Below, in pieces: positions 51,129 through 60,410 of a stretch of DNA of 64,000 bases; positions within the stretch are counted from its first letter, which is position 1, and every line of letters begins with the position of its first letter. The position numbers and the translations under genes are program-made. Below the pieces are notes generated by a model that saw only the letters and a program-made list of their open reading frames with translations, made no database searches and was not told the origin of the DNA. Location: contig NZ_CP090063.1 in assembly GCF_021391495.1 (NCBI RefSeq), positions 6,200,001 to 6,264,000 on the forward strand, read 5' to 3'. This stretch comes from Amycolatopsis acidiphila (GTDB taxonomy: Bacteria; Actinomycetota; Actinomycetes; Mycobacteriales; Pseudonocardiaceae).

Positions 51129-51335
51129 CTAGCCGGTGCCCTCGCTCGTGCACGCACCGTGTCGGCTGCATCGCGCTGCCCAGCCGGTCGGCGTCACCTG
51201 CACGACCATCCGCCGCGCGCACTGCGGGCAGAACCGCGGCGGTTCCAGCGCGGTCCGCGGGTTGTGACACCCCGGATGCGTGCCCGCCGCGAGCGACTGT
51301 CCGCAGTGGACGCAGTAGGCGGCCGCGGTCGTCAC
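51129..51335 (-). CDS. bsaP: Small cysteine-rich protein, BsaP-like (biotin synthase auxiliary)
   Basis: 68 aa with seven cysteines: Cys8-x2-Cys11, Cys23, Cys36-x2-Cys39, Cys56 and Cys62. GTG at 51335 overlaps the bioB stop (GTGA). The mycobacterial gene in the same place (Rv1590) has been described as an iron-sulphur auxiliary factor that supports biotin synthase; family identity here is inferred from position, size and cysteines. Confidence 0.7.
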   Translation of the reverse strand: MTTAAAYCVHCGQSLAAGTHPGCHNPRTALEPPRFCPQCARRMVVQVTPTGWAARCSRHGACTSEGTG

Positions 51336-52348
51336 AACGTCTCGCTCAGCGCCTTGATCGGCATCTTCAGCTCGTCGAGCATGGCCAGGTCCTGGCTCGC
51401 GGGGCGGCCCAGGTTGGTCAGGTAGTTGCCGACGATGATCGCGTTGATCCCGCCGAGCATGCCCTGCTCGGCGCCGAGGTCGCCGAGGGTCAGCTCGCGC
51501 CCGCCGGCGAAGCGCAGCATGGTGCGGGGCATCGCGAGCCGGAACGCCGCGACGACCCGCAGCGCGTCCTTGCCCTCGACGATCTCGTAGTTCTCGTACG
51601 GCGTGCCCGGCTGCGGTATGAGGAAGTTCATCGGGACCTCGTCGGGCTCCAGCTCGGCCAGCTGCACGGCGAACTCCGCGCGCTGCTCGGCGGTCTCGCC
51701 CATGCCGATGATGCCGCCGCTGCAGACCTCCATGCCCGCGTCGCGCACCATGCGCAGGGTGTCCCAGCGCTCCTCCCACGAATGGGTGGTCACGACATTC
51801 GGGAAGTGCGAGCGGGCGGTCTCGAGGTTGTGGTTGTAGCGGTGCACGCCCATCTCGACCAGCTCGTCGACCTGCTCCTGCGTGAGCATGCCCAGCGAGC
51901 AGGCGATCTGGATGTCGTTGCCGTCCGCGCGGATCGCCTGGACGCCCTCACGCACCTGCGAGAGCAGCCGCTTGTCCGGGCCGCGGACGGCGGCGACGAT
52001 GCAGAACTCGGTCGCGCCGGTCTCGGCGGTCTGCCGGGCGGCCTTCACCAGGCCGGGGATGTCGAGCCACGCCGAGCGCACCGGGCTGGGGAACCGGCCC
52101 GACTGCGAGCAGAAGTGGCAGTCCTCGGGGCAGCCGCCGGTCTTGAGGCTGACGATGCCCTCGACCTCGACCTCCGGCCCGCACCAGCGCATCCGGACCT
52201 CGTGTGCGAGGGCGAGCAGCTCGGAGAGCCGGTCGTCAGCCAGCCGCAGCACGTCGAGCACCTGCCGCTGCGACAGGCCGATCCCCTGTTCGAGCACCTG
52301 CTCCCGGGCGACGGCGACCACGTCGGTCTGTTCGGGTGCTGAGGTCAC
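51332..52348 (-). CDS. bioB: Biotin synthase
   Basis: Radical-SAM enzyme inserting sulphur into dethiobiotin, 338 aa. The SAM cluster motif is Cys73-x3-Cys77-x2-Cys80 ([10 protein letters not shown]). Cluster-2 ligands are expected in FCIVAAVRG and IACSLGM, with the Arg in later strands. GTG at 52348 follows GGAGAAAAG. It ends in the overlap with the BsaP-like gene; bioD lies 81 bp upstream. Confidence 0.96.
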   Translation of the reverse strand: MTSAPEQTDVVAVAREQVLEQGIGLSQRQVLDVLRLADDRLSELLALAHEVRMRWCGPEVEVEGIVSLKTGGCPEDCHFCSQSGRFPSPVRSAWLDIPGLVKAARQTAETGATEFCIVAAVRGPDKRLLSQVREGVQAIRADGNDIQIACSLGMLTQEQVDELVEMGVHRYNHNLETARSHFPNVVTTHSWEERWDTLRMVRDAGMEVCSGGIIGMGETAEQRAEFAVQLAELEPDEVPMNFLIPQPGTPYENYEIVEGKDALRVVAAFRLAMPRTMLRFAGGRELTLGDLGAEQGMLGGINAIIVGNYLTNLGRPASQDLAMLDELKMPIKALSETL

Positions 52349-52429
52349 GGACTTTTCTCCTCTTCGAGCGTGTGCACAGACAGGTAGCCATGCTGCCCGA
52401 CGGGAGGGCGGGAAGCATAGCGACAAGCA

Positions 52430-53152
52430 TCACGTCCGGGCGGACGCCGACTTCTGGAAGCTCTCCGGGTCGAAGTCGCCGCCGAACCACGGGGACAACC
52501 CGGCGCGGGCCTCGGCGAGGAAGGCCGCCTGGTCCAGCGCCCCGGCGCCGGCGGCCAGGGCGCCGAGGAGCGGGGCGCCCGCGGCGACGGGCAGGTCGGC
52601 GGCGTTGGACAGCATCGCCAGGTCCGGCTCGGCGGGCCAGGACCCGATCACCACGCCCGAGACGTGCAGACCGCGGGCGGTGGCGACCTCGGCGGTCAGC
52701 GCCGTCGCGTTCAGCGTGCCGAGCCCGGCCTCGGCGACCACGAGCACCAGCGCGCCGAGCGCCCACGCGACGTCGGCCAGGCTGCTGCCGTCGGGCCCGA
52801 ACCGCACGAGCAGGCCGCCCGCACCTTCGATCAGCACCAGGTCGTGGGTGTCGTCGAGCTCGGTGGCCGCCGCAGCGATGTCGGCCGGGGTCACGACCGG
52901 GATGCCGCTGCGCCGCGCCGCGGCCTCCGGCGACAGCGGGTCGGGATAGCGGCGCAGCTCGAGGGTGGTCACGTCACCCGCAAGCCGGACGACCTCGGCG
53001 AGATCGCCGGGCTCCCCCGGCGCGACCCCGGTCTGCGCGGGTTTGAGGACCGCGACGCGCCGCCCACCGTGCCTGGCGAGCGCGGCGATCGCCGCCGTCA
53101 CGGCCGTCTTGCCGACGCCGGTACCCGTTCCGGTCACCACCAGCATGCTCAC
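52430..53152 (-). CDS. bioD: Dethiobiotin synthetase
   Basis: ATP-dependent carboxylation of DAPA with CO2. 240 aa. P-loop GTGTGVGKT (7-15), LKPAQTG with the catalytic Lys, and EGAGGLLVR. The start is GTG at 53152. No Shine-Dalgarno is obvious and only 33 bp separate it from the SulP-carbonic anhydrase gene, so it is probably cotranscribed. bioF is not in this cluster. Confidence 0.95.
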   Translation of the reverse strand: MSMLVVTGTGTGVGKTAVTAAIAALARHGGRRVAVLKPAQTGVAPGEPGDLAEVVRLAGDVTTLELRRYPDPLSPEAAARRSGIPVVTPADIAAAATELDDTHDLVLIEGAGGLLVRFGPDGSSLADVAWALGALVLVVAEAGLGTLNATALTAEVATARGLHVSGVVIGSWPAEPDLAMLSNAADLPVAAGAPLLGALAAGAGALDQAAFLAEARAGLSPWFGGDFDPESFQKSASART

Positions 53153-53185
53153 GAAGCCTCACCGTAGTACCGGCGCCGGCAAGAT

Positions 53186-55459
53186 CTACTTTCCGGTGCT
53201 CATCGGCCGTCGCACCGGCCCGAAGGAGCCCGTCCCCGCGTCGTACAGGTGCACCCGCGCCGCCCCGACGTCGAAGTACATCCCGCACAGCTCGACGTCC
53301 CCGCGGGCCTCGGCGCGCGCGATGGCGGGGTACTCCCGCAGCCGCGCCAGCTGCTCCAGCACGTTGTGCAGGGCCAACTGGTCCGCCCCCGCGGGCATCT
53401 CCCCCGCGACGGCGAGGGGCGCGTTCGCCCGGGCGCGCGCCACGCTCGGCTCCGCGTGCCGCAGCCAGGAGCGCAGCGCCGGCGCGTCGTCGGGGGCACC
53501 CTCGAGCAGGGCCTTCATCGCTCCGCAGGAGGAGTGCCCGCACACCACGATCTCGCGCACCTTCAGCACGTCCACCGCGAACTCCAGCGACGCCCCGACC
53601 GACGCGTCCGCCGCGCAGCTCGCGTGGTCGGGCACCAGGTTGCCGATGTTGCGGATGGTGAACAGGTCACCGGGGCCGCTGCTGGTGATCAGGTTCGGTA
53701 CGATCCGCGCGTCGCCGCAGGTGATGAACAGCGTCTGCGGCTCGTGCACGTCGGCGAGGCGGCTCAGGATGGGCCGCACCAGCTGTGCGGTCCGGCGCTC
53801 GAACTCGACCATGCCGCGCCGCATCGAGCTCTCCCGGCCGCGCTGCTCGGGCACGTGCGGCACGACCTCCTCCTGCTCGCGCTGCCACTGCGACCACGGC
53901 GCGAACCACCGCGGCAGCACCGGCCGCGCCCCGGTCTTGCGCACCGTCGGCTCGCCGGCCTTGCCGCGCTCGAACCATGGATGCCCGACCTCGTCCACGA
54001 CCACCGTGCCGCCGGCCTGCTCGTGGGAGTGCTGCCAGGCGGACAGCGTGTCGAACGCGGCGTGGTCGAGGTAGTCGACGACGAGCTCCAGCGTCACGCG
54101 GGTGCCGCGCGGGACCTCGGCCAGCACGGTGGACAGCCGCGGGATCGACAGGGCCGAGAGCGCGCCCTCGACGACGACCCGCCAGCCGTCCTCGTCGCGT
54201 TCGGCGTGGATCCCGGACCACAGCAGGCGGCGCAGCATGACCAGCGCGGCGAGCCCGATGCCGAGCAGCACGCCGGTCAGCAGGTCGAGCAGGACGACCC
54301 CGCCCAGCGTCACCAGGTACACCGGCAGGTCCCCGTGCCGCAGGACGTCCTTGATGTGCGAGAACTTGACCAGCTTCGCGCCGACGTGCACGAGCAGGCC
54401 GGCCAGCGCGGCGAGCGGGATATCGCTCAGCAGCCCGGCCAGCACCGCGACGAACAGCAGGATCCACAACCCGTGCAGCACGGCCGAGGCGCGGGTGCGG
54501 GCGCCGGACTGCACGTTGGTCGAGCTCCGGACGATCACGCCGGCGACCGGGAGGCCGCCCAGCGCGCCAGAGGCCATGTTCGCGGCGCCCTGCCCGATCA
54601 GCTCGCGGTTGAGGTCGGCACGCGGGCCGGTGTGCATCTTGTCGGTGGCGACCGCGGACAGCAGGCTCGCCACGCTCGTGACCAGTGCCACGGTCACCAC
54701 GGCGACCCCGAAGTCCCACCAGCCGCCGGCCGGGAGCCGCGGCACGAACCTGAGGTCCAGCACGTCGGCCGGCACCTCGACCCTCGGCACCGGCAGGCCC
54801 GTGGCCGCCGACAGCACCGTCACCGCGACGATCGCCGCCAGCGGGCCGGGCACCCTGCGCACGGCGGCGGGCAGGCGGTCCCAGAGCAGCAGGATCGCGA
54901 TGGTCAGGACGCCGATGAGGGTGGCGGCGCCGTGCGGGTCGAGCAGCTGTCGCGGCAGTTGCACGAGGTTGTCGACCGGGGAGCTCCAGGCGCTGCCACC
55001 GAGCACGACGTGCACCTGCGCGACCACGATGGTCACGCCGATCCCGGCGAGCATGCCGTGCACGACCGCCGGGGAGGCGGCGAGCGCGGCGCGGGCGACC
55101 CGGCTCAGCCCGAGCAGGATCTGCAGCGCGCCGGCCAGCACGGTGATCGCGCAGGTGACCGCCCAGCCGAACTCGTTGATGGTCTCGGCCATGATGACGG
55201 TGAGCCCGGCCGCGGGCCCGCTGACCTGCAACGGGGAGCCGCCCAGCGACCCGGCGACCACCCCGCCGGCGATCGCGGCCACCAGGCCGGCGACGACGGG
55301 TGCGCCCGAGGCGAGCGCGATGCCGAGGGAGAGCGGGACGGCGACCAGGAACACCACCAGCGAGGCCGGGATGTCGTACCGGAGGTTGTCCCATGCCTTG
55401 TGCCGGCGCCCTCCCGGGCCCGGCGGGGCGTGCTCGCGTTCACGTGCGGTGCTGATCAT
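53186..55459 (-). CDS. SulP transporter fused to beta-carbonic anhydrase
   Basis: 757 aa. Residues about 15-410: SulP anion-transporter domain with DIPASLVVFLVAVPLSLGIA, GSLGGSPLQVSGPAAGLTVI and the family block ELIGQGAANMASGALGGLPV. About 430-520: STAS-like domain. From 557: beta-carbonic anhydrase with zinc ligands Cys591, His652 and Cys655 and the Asp593-Arg595 dyad (CGDAR, CGHSSC). Mycobacteria have a similar fusion (Rv3273). It probably moves bicarbonate and interconverts it with CO2. ATG at 55459 follows GGGAGG. It lies between bioA and bioD. Confidence 0.92.
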   Translation of the reverse strand: MISTAREREHAPPGPGGRRHKAWDNLRYDIPASLVVFLVAVPLSLGIALASGAPVVAGLVAAIAGGVVAGSLGGSPLQVSGPAAGLTVIMAETINEFGWAVTCAITVLAGALQILLGLSRVARAALAASPAVVHGMLAGIGVTIVVAQVHVVLGGSAWSSPVDNLVQLPRQLLDPHGAATLIGVLTIAILLLWDRLPAAVRRVPGPLAAIVAVTVLSAATGLPVPRVEVPADVLDLRFVPRLPAGGWWDFGVAVVTVALVTSVASLLSAVATDKMHTGPRADLNRELIGQGAANMASGALGGLPVAGVIVRSSTNVQSGARTRASAVLHGLWILLFVAVLAGLLSDIPLAALAGLLVHVGAKLVKFSHIKDVLRHGDLPVYLVTLGGVVLLDLLTGVLLGIGLAALVMLRRLLWSGIHAERDEDGWRVVVEGALSALSIPRLSTVLAEVPRGTRVTLELVVDYLDHAAFDTLSAWQHSHEQAGGTVVVDEVGHPWFERGKAGEPTVRKTGARPVLPRWFAPWSQWQREQEEVVPHVPEQRGRESSMRRGMVEFERRTAQLVRPILSRLADVHEPQTLFITCGDARIVPNLITSSGPGDLFTIRNIGNLVPDHASCAADASVGASLEFAVDVLKVREIVVCGHSSCGAMKALLEGAPDDAPALRSWLRHAEPSVARARANAPLAVAGEMPAGADQLALHNVLEQLARLREYPAIARAEARGDVELCGMYFDVGAARVHLYDAGTGSFGPVRRPMSTGK

Positions 55460-55468
55460 GATGCCTCC

Positions 55469-55512
55469 CGGTATCTCGGTCCCCGGACTACGGGGATGAT
55501 CCACAGATACCG
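55469..55512 (-). promoter_or_regulatory. Strong two-part hairpin next to the SulP ribosome-binding site
   Basis: CGGTATCT (55469-55476) pairs with AGATACCG (55505-55512), and inside CCCCG (55481-55485) pairs with CGGGG (55491-55495). The Shine-Dalgarno of the SulP-carbonic anhydrase gene directly abuts the stem. It could be a 5'-leader structure or an operator. The rest of the gap to bioA (55513-55720) holds no gene that I can support. Confidence 0.5.
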
Positions 55513-55720
55513 AAAAAGCGGCGAAATGTCCGATATGTAAAGAAGGGCTCGCGTTTGACGCACAGCGGGCCGTGACGGCCGCCCACGCCGAAGACAGCGG
55601 AGGGCGTGGTCGCACTCACTCCGTAGCGGCCCTCGGGACGCCGGAGTGCACGCTCAGTGATCTTCAGCGGCAACGTGGCCGCTGTCACACTCGTTGGCGT
55701 GGACTTTCCCGCGGCGCCGG

Positions 55721-57001
55721 TCAGGCCGTCCGAGCGGCGGCCGTCATCGCCTCGGTGATGCTCCGGACCTCGGCGTCCGTGCAGACGAACGGCGGCATCG
55801 CATAGATCAGGTCGCGGAACGGGCGCAGCCACACCCCGCATTCGGTCACCACTTTCGTGGCCACGGCCAGGTCCACCTCGTGGTCCAGCTGAATCACCCC
55901 GATCGCCCCGAGGACGCGGACGTCGGCGACCGCCGGCAGATCGGCCGCGCGGGCCAGGCCCGCGCGCAGCCCGGTCTCGATCCGCCGCACCGATGCCTGC
56001 CAGTCCTGGCTCAGCAGCAGGTCGATCGAGGCGTTCGCGATCGCGGAGGTCAGCGGGTTGGCCATGAAGGTCGGCCCGTGCGCCAGCACCGGCAGCTCTC
56101 CCCGGGAGATCCCGTCGGCCACCTCCGGCGTGCACAGCGCCGCGGCCATGCTGAGATACCCGCCGGTCAGCGCCTTCCCGAGGCACAGCACGTCCGGGGT
56201 GACCCCGGCGTGCTCGGCCGCGAACAGCGTGCCGGTGCGGCCGAAGCCGGTCGCGATCTCGTCGAAGACCAGCAGCACGTCGTGTGCCTCGGTCAGCTCG
56301 CGCAGCACGCGCAGGTACTCCGGGTTGTGGAACCGCATCCCGCCTGCTCCCTGCACCACCGGTTCGACGATGACCCCGGCCAGCTCGTCCGCGTATTCTT
56401 CGATCACCCGCGCCAGAAGGTCCACATAGGACTGATCGACGGGGGCGCCGAACCCGCCGGGCGGCTCGGGCACGAACACCTGCTCCGGCAGCACGCCGCG
56501 CCACAGCGAGTGCATGCCGCCGTCCGGGTCGCACACGCTCATCGGGTGGAAGGTGTCCCCGTGGTAGCCGCCGCGCCAGGTCAGCATCCGGCGCTTTCCC
56601 TTGCGCCCCAGCGACTGCCAGTACTGCAGGCACATCTTCACGGCGACCTCGACCGACACCGAGCCGGAGTCGCAGAGGAACACGTGCTCCAGCCCGGGCG
56701 GCGTCAGCTCGACCAGCTTCGTGGCGAGCCGGATCGCGGGCTCGTGGGTGAGACCGCCGAACATGACGTGGCTCATCCGCCCGGCCTGCTCGGCGAGCGC
56801 CGCGTCGAGCACCGGGTGCCGGTAACCGTGGATCGCGGCCCACCACGAGGACATACCGTCGACCAGCTCGCGCCCGTCGGCGAGACGCAGCCGCACCCCC
56901 GAGGCCTCGGTCACCAGCAACGGCTCCACCTGGCCCGGCATGGGGCCGTAGGGGTGCCAGACGTGCCTGGCGTCGAGGGCGAGCAGGTGCGCGGGATCCA
57001 C
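55721..57001 (-). CDS. bioA: Adenosylmethionine-8-amino-7-oxononanoate aminotransferase
   Basis: PLP enzyme converting KAPA to DAPA with SAM as donor, 426 aa. HVWHPYGPM and [14 protein letters not shown] are BioA-specific; the PLP-binding Asp is in [16 protein letters not shown] and the lysine in [15 protein letters not shown] at 57001 begins [18 protein letters not shown]. It precedes the SulP fusion and bioD-bioB. Confidence 0.96.
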   Translation of the reverse strand: MDPAHLLALDARHVWHPYGPMPGQVEPLLVTEASGVRLRLADGRELVDGMSSWWAAIHGYRHPVLDAALAEQAGRMSHVMFGGLTHEPAIRLATKLVELTPPGLEHVFLCDSGSVSVEVAVKMCLQYWQSLGRKGKRRMLTWRGGYHGDTFHPMSVCDPDGGMHSLWRGVLPEQVFVPEPPGGFGAPVDQSYVDLLARVIEEYADELAGVIVEPVVQGAGGMRFHNPEYLRVLRELTEAHDVLLVFDEIATGFGRTGTLFAAEHAGVTPDVLCLGKALTGGYLSMAAALCTPEVADGISRGELPVLAHGPTFMANPLTSAIANASIDLLLSQDWQASVRRIETGLRAGLARAADLPAVADVRVLGAIGVIQLDHEVDLAVATKVVTECGVWLRPFRDLIYAMPPFVCTDAEVRSITEAMTAAARTA

Positions 57002-57039
57002 GCCCGCACGATACTGCGTCGATCGATACCGATCCGACG

Positions 57040-57121
57040 GCAGTCACGGCGATCCACCTGGCATAGGCCGGGTTCCGGTTGATCACGGTCGGCCTACGCC
57101 AGGTCGGATCGGTGACGCCGG
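57040..57121. repeat. Long imperfect inverted repeat between P450 and bioA
   Basis: The inner arms CCTGGCATAGGCCG (57057-57070) and CGGCCTACGCCAGG (57090-57103) pair at 13 of 14. Pairing continues outward with GATCC (57051-57055)/GGATC (57106-57110) and then CGGC-GTCAC-like blocks, giving arms of about 32 bp with small bulges. It starts 3 bp after the P450 stop, so a terminator is the simplest role; it also spans the bioA promoter. Confidence 0.7.
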
Positions 57122-57123
57122 TT

Positions 57124-58326
57124 TCAGTCCACCCGGATCGGCAGGGTCTCCAGGCCGTGCATGAGGGTGCTGTCCCGCCAGCGCAGCTGGGCCGGCTCCC
57201 CGTCCAGCTCGATGGTGCCGAACCGGGCCAGCAGCCTGCCGATCGCGATCTCGGCCTCCAGCCGCGCGAGCGGGGCGCCGATGCAGTAGTGGATGCCGTG
57301 CCCGAAGGCGAGGTGCCCGCCGGTGGGCCGGGTGATGTCGAGCCGGTCCGGGTCGGCGAACTTCTCGCCGTCGCGGTTCGCGCCCAGCAGGGACACCATC
57401 ACGAACTGGTCGGCGGGGATCACCACGTCGCCGACCGGGACGGGCTCGGTGGTGAACCGCAGGGTCGCGACGTTGACCGGCCCGTCGAAGCGCAGGAACT
57501 CCTCGACGGCGCCCGCCAGCAGCGACGGGTCCGCCCGCAGGGCCGCCAGCTGGTCCGGCCGGGCGAGCAGGGCGCGCACGCCGTTGCCGATGAGGTTGAC
57601 GGTGGTCTCGTGCCCGGCGACCAGCAGCAGGAACGCCATCGAGATCAGCTCGACCTCGGACAGCTGGTCGCCCGCTTCGGAGACGTGCACCAGGTCGGAC
57701 AGCAGGTCCTCGGTGGGCTGCGCGCGCTTGGCCGCGACGAGCTCGGCGAGGTAGCCGGCCAGCGCGGTCGAGTCGCGCTGCAGCTGCTCGGGGGTCGCGG
57801 CGGAGACGATGGTGTTGGACCAGGTCCGGAAGTCGTCCCGGTCGGCGGACGGGATGCCGAGCAGCTCGCAGATGACCGTGATCGGCAGCGGGAACGCGTA
57901 CGACTCCAGCAGGTCCACCCGGCCGGCACGGGCGATCGACTCGAGCAGCTCGTCGGCGATCTCCTCGATCCGCGGGCGCAGCCGCGAGATCGTCCGCGCG
58001 GTGAAGGCCTTGTTGACCAGCTTGCGCAGCCGGGTGTGGTCGGGCGGGTCCAGGTTCAGCATGTGCGCGGCCAGCGAGGAGGAGAAGGCGCTGCCGGCGC
58101 CCGCGTTGGCCTCGAACAGCTGCCGGGCACGCTTGTTGTCCTTGCTCAGCCGCGGGTCGGCGAGCACCGCCTTGGCGTCGGCGTAGCCGGTGACGAGCCA
58201 GACCTTGAGCCCGCGCGGCATCACCGCGGGCCGGACCGGCGCCTCGACGCGCAACCGCTCGTAGGCGGCGTGGGGATCCTGGATGAAGTCGATGTCGAGC
58301 CGGACCGGTTCGTCGAGCACCCGCAT
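57124..58326 (-). CDS. Cytochrome P450
   Basis: 400 aa, bacterial class with no fused partner. Oxygen-binding I-helix LLVAGHETT, the ExxR region EEFLRFDGPV and the heme loop FGHGIHYCIGAPLARLE with Cys348. The pattern is like CYP107-type macrolide or small-molecule hydroxylases. ATG at 58326 follows GGAAGGG at about 10 nt; a TTG 42 bp upstream is less likely. No ferredoxin gene is adjacent. The substrate is unknown. Confidence 0.92.
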   Translation of the reverse strand: MRVLDEPVRLDIDFIQDPHAAYERLRVEAPVRPAVMPRGLKVWLVTGYADAKAVLADPRLSKDNKRARQLFEANAGAGSAFSSSLAAHMLNLDPPDHTRLRKLVNKAFTARTISRLRPRIEEIADELLESIARAGRVDLLESYAFPLPITVICELLGIPSADRDDFRTWSNTIVSAATPEQLQRDSTALAGYLAELVAAKRAQPTEDLLSDLVHVSEAGDQLSEVELISMAFLLLVAGHETTVNLIGNGVRALLARPDQLAALRADPSLLAGAVEEFLRFDGPVNVATLRFTTEPVPVGDVVIPADQFVMVSLLGANRDGEKFADPDRLDITRPTGGHLAFGHGIHYCIGAPLARLEAEIAIGRLLARFGTIELDGEPAQLRWRDSTLMHGLETLPIRVD

Positions 58327-58501
58327 GCGTTTGTCGCCCTTCCACTTCAGCCGTTGATGCCGGGACAACGGATCACGGCGTCGGATCGTGCCCGCTCCCG
58401 CGTCCAGCCATCGCCGTGCCGATCCGCCCGGCCGGGCCGGTCAGTGTGACGGGCGGGTACGACAGGTCGCGCGGGAACGGCGTGCGGGACAATCGACAAC
58501 C

Positions 58502-59119
58502 ATGAGGTACCGGCCGATCTCCTTCGAACGGCTCGCGGCGGAGCTGACCGAGCGGATTCTCGCCCTGCCCGGCACGCCGTGGGTGCGGGTGGCGATCGAT
58601 GGCGTGGCCGGCACGTCGGAGCTGGCGGACCTGCTGGTCGATCCCTTGCGGGTCAACGGAAGAGCCGCGCTACGAGTGTCCACTGTGGATTTTCTGCGGC
58701 CCGCCTCGCTGCGGTTCGAGAAGGGCAAGCAGGACCCGGACGCGCGATATCTCGACTGGCTGGACGAGGGTGCGCTGCGCAGGGAGGTGCTCGACCCGTT
58801 GTCCGCGGGCGGCGACGGGATGGTGCTCCCCGCGCTGTGGGACGCGGGACGCGACCGCGCGACGAGGCTGGACCGGGTCGAGCTGCCCGCGGGCGGGGTC
58901 CTCATCGCGGACGGCGAGCTGCTGCTCGGGCGGGGGCTGCCGGTCGAACTCACGGTGCACCTGTCGATGTCGGCGAACGCCGTGCGCCGCCGCCTGCCGC
59001 AGGAGGAGCACTGGGCGCTGCCGGCGTTCGCCCGCTACGAGGAGGAGGTCCACCCCGCGGAGGTCGCCGACGTGGTGGTGCGGGTGGAGGACCCGCGGCA
59101 CCCGGCGGTGGCGGCCTAG
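58502..59119 (+). CDS. Uridine-kinase-like protein with degenerate P-loop
   Basis: 205 aa. It follows the actinobacterial uridine-kinase-like pattern: VAIDGVAGTSELADLL, VDFLRPASLRFEKGK, YLDWLDEGALRREVLDPL. The Walker A motif, normally G-x4-GK[ST], is GVAGTSE here with no lysine, so ATP binding or catalysis is doubtful. GACAAT lies 8 nt before ATG. A copy of TCCACTGTGGA (58679-58689) encodes STVD within it. It is convergent with the pimB-like gene, 2 bp away. Confidence 0.7.
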   Translation: MRYRPISFERLAAELTERILALPGTPWVRVAIDGVAGTSELADLLVDPLRVNGRAALRVSTVDFLRPASLRFEKGKQDPDARYLDWLDEGALRREVLDPLSAGGDGMVLPALWDAGRDRATRLDRVELPAGGVLIADGELLLGRGLPVELTVHLSMSANAVRRRLPQEEHWALPAFARYEEEVHPAEVADVVVRVEDPRHPAVAA

Positions 59120-59121
59120 CG

Positions 59122-60258
59122 TCAGCCGTTCAGGAGGGTTCGCAGGCGGTGGGCCAGTTGGTCCCAGCGCCAGTGTTCGGTGACCCACGCGCGGCCGGCC
59201 TCGCCCATTTTGCGCGCCCGCATCGGGTCCGCCAGCAGCGGTGCGAGCGTCTCGACCAGTTGCGTGACGTCGCGGCCGTCCACCACGTGGCCCGTGACCT
59301 CGTCGACCACCGTCTCCGGCGCGCCACCCGAACGGCCGGCGATCACGGGCAGGCCCGTCGCCGAGGCTTCGAGGTAGACCAGACCCAGGCCCTCCACGTC
59401 GAGGCCCTTGCCCCGCGTGCGCGCCGGCATCGCGAAGACGTCCCCCGCCGCGTAGTGGGCCGGCAGCTCCGGCCACGGCACCGAACCGGTCAGCACGACG
59501 TCGTCCGCCACGCCCACGTCCCGCACCAGCCGCTCCAGGGTCCTGCGGTACGGACCACCGCCGACCAGCAGCAGCGCCACGTCCGGGATCCGCTTGCGCA
59601 GCTCGGGCATCGCGTGCACCAGCACGTCCTGTCCCTTGCGTGGCACCAAACGCGACACACACACGACGGTCGGGCGGTCACCGAGACCGTGCCGCGCGCG
59701 GATCTCCTGCCGCGCCGCGTCGTCGGGCCGGAACAACTCGACGTCCACTCCGGACGGCAGATGCTCCAGCCCGGCCATCGGCCCGAACGCGGAGGCGAAC
59801 CGGTTGCGGGTGTACTTGCTGACGTAGGTGACGACGTCGGTCGTGTCCCCGATGCGGCGCAACGCCTGCCGCGCGCCCGGCAACATCGACCAGCCGACCT
59901 CGTGGCCGTGCGTGCAGGCGACGACGCGCCGTGCCCCGGCGGACCGCAGTGACGCGGACATGAGCGCCAGCGGCGCGGCCGCGCCGAACCACACCGACTC
60001 GCACTCCCGCGCGCGCATGATGTCCTTCGCGCGGCGCAGCACGTCCGGAGTGGGCAGCATCAGCGAAGTGGGATGCCGCACCACCTCGAAGGGCGCGGCC
60101 GCGTCGAACTCCGGATGCGAGCCGGAGTCCGAATGCCACGAAGGTGCGTAGACGACGAGGTCCTCCGGCGGCAGGCGCCGCGCCAGCGAGTCGAGGTAGT
60201 TCTGGATTCCCCCGGGACGCGGCGGGAAGTCGTTGGTCACCAGCAGGGTCCGAGCCAC
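59122..60258 (-). CDS. pimB: GT4 mannosyltransferase, PimB-like
   Basis: 378 aa, GT-B fold. N-terminal TNDFPPRPGGIQNYL binds acceptor; the donor domain has VSRLVPRKGQDVL and the EX7E-like motif near GLVYLEASATGLPVIAG. It best fits PimB (Rv2188c type), which adds the second mannose to phosphatidylinositol mannosides at the inner membrane. The next gene is NlpC/P60, matching the mycobacterial neighbour Rv2190c. GTG at 60258 has TAGCCT exactly 6 nt upstream. Confidence 0.85.
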   Translation of the reverse strand: MARTLLVTNDFPPRPGGIQNYLDSLARRLPPEDLVVYAPSWHSDSGSHPEFDAAAPFEVVRHPTSLMLPTPDVLRRAKDIMRARECESVWFGAAAPLALMSASLRSAGARRVVACTHGHEVGWSMLPGARQALRRIGDTTDVVTYVSKYTRNRFASAFGPMAGLEHLPSGVDVELFRPDDAARQEIRARHGLGDRPTVVCVSRLVPRKGQDVLVHAMPELRKRIPDVALLLVGGGPYRRTLERLVRDVGVADDVVLTGSVPWPELPAHYAAGDVFAMPARTRGKGLDVEGLGLVYLEASATGLPVIAGRSGGAPETVVDEVTGHVVDGRDVTQLVETLAPLLADPMRARKMGEAGRAWVTEHWRWDQLAHRLRTLLNG

Positions 60259-60270
60259 CCGTTCAGGCTA
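60259..60270 (-). promoter_or_regulatory. Leaderless -10 element for the pimB-like gene
   Basis: TAGCCT (60270-60265, minus strand), GAACGG, then GTG. It has the same geometry as the his block heads, and no Shine-Dalgarno is seen. Confidence 0.5.
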
Positions 60271-60357
60271 GCGACGCGCGAGCGTCTCGGTTGAGGCAGT
60301 GGCGGGGAAGTGGCCGGCCGGGAGGTTACCGGGCGTGGGGTGAAGGCCCGGAAAACA

Positions 60358-60393
60358 CCAGGGGCAGCACCGCGCGCACGGTGCCGCCCCTGG
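60358..60393 (-). terminator. Terminator hairpin after the NlpC/P60 gene
   Basis: CCAGGGGC (60358-60365) pairs with GCCCCTGG (60386-60393). Inside, GCACCG pairs with CGGTGC after a single A/C mismatch, giving a stem of about 14 pairs with a 6-nt loop. It lies 17 bp past the stop codon. Confidence 0.8.
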
Positions 60394-60410
60394 CGGGAGT
60401 TCGCGAAAGG

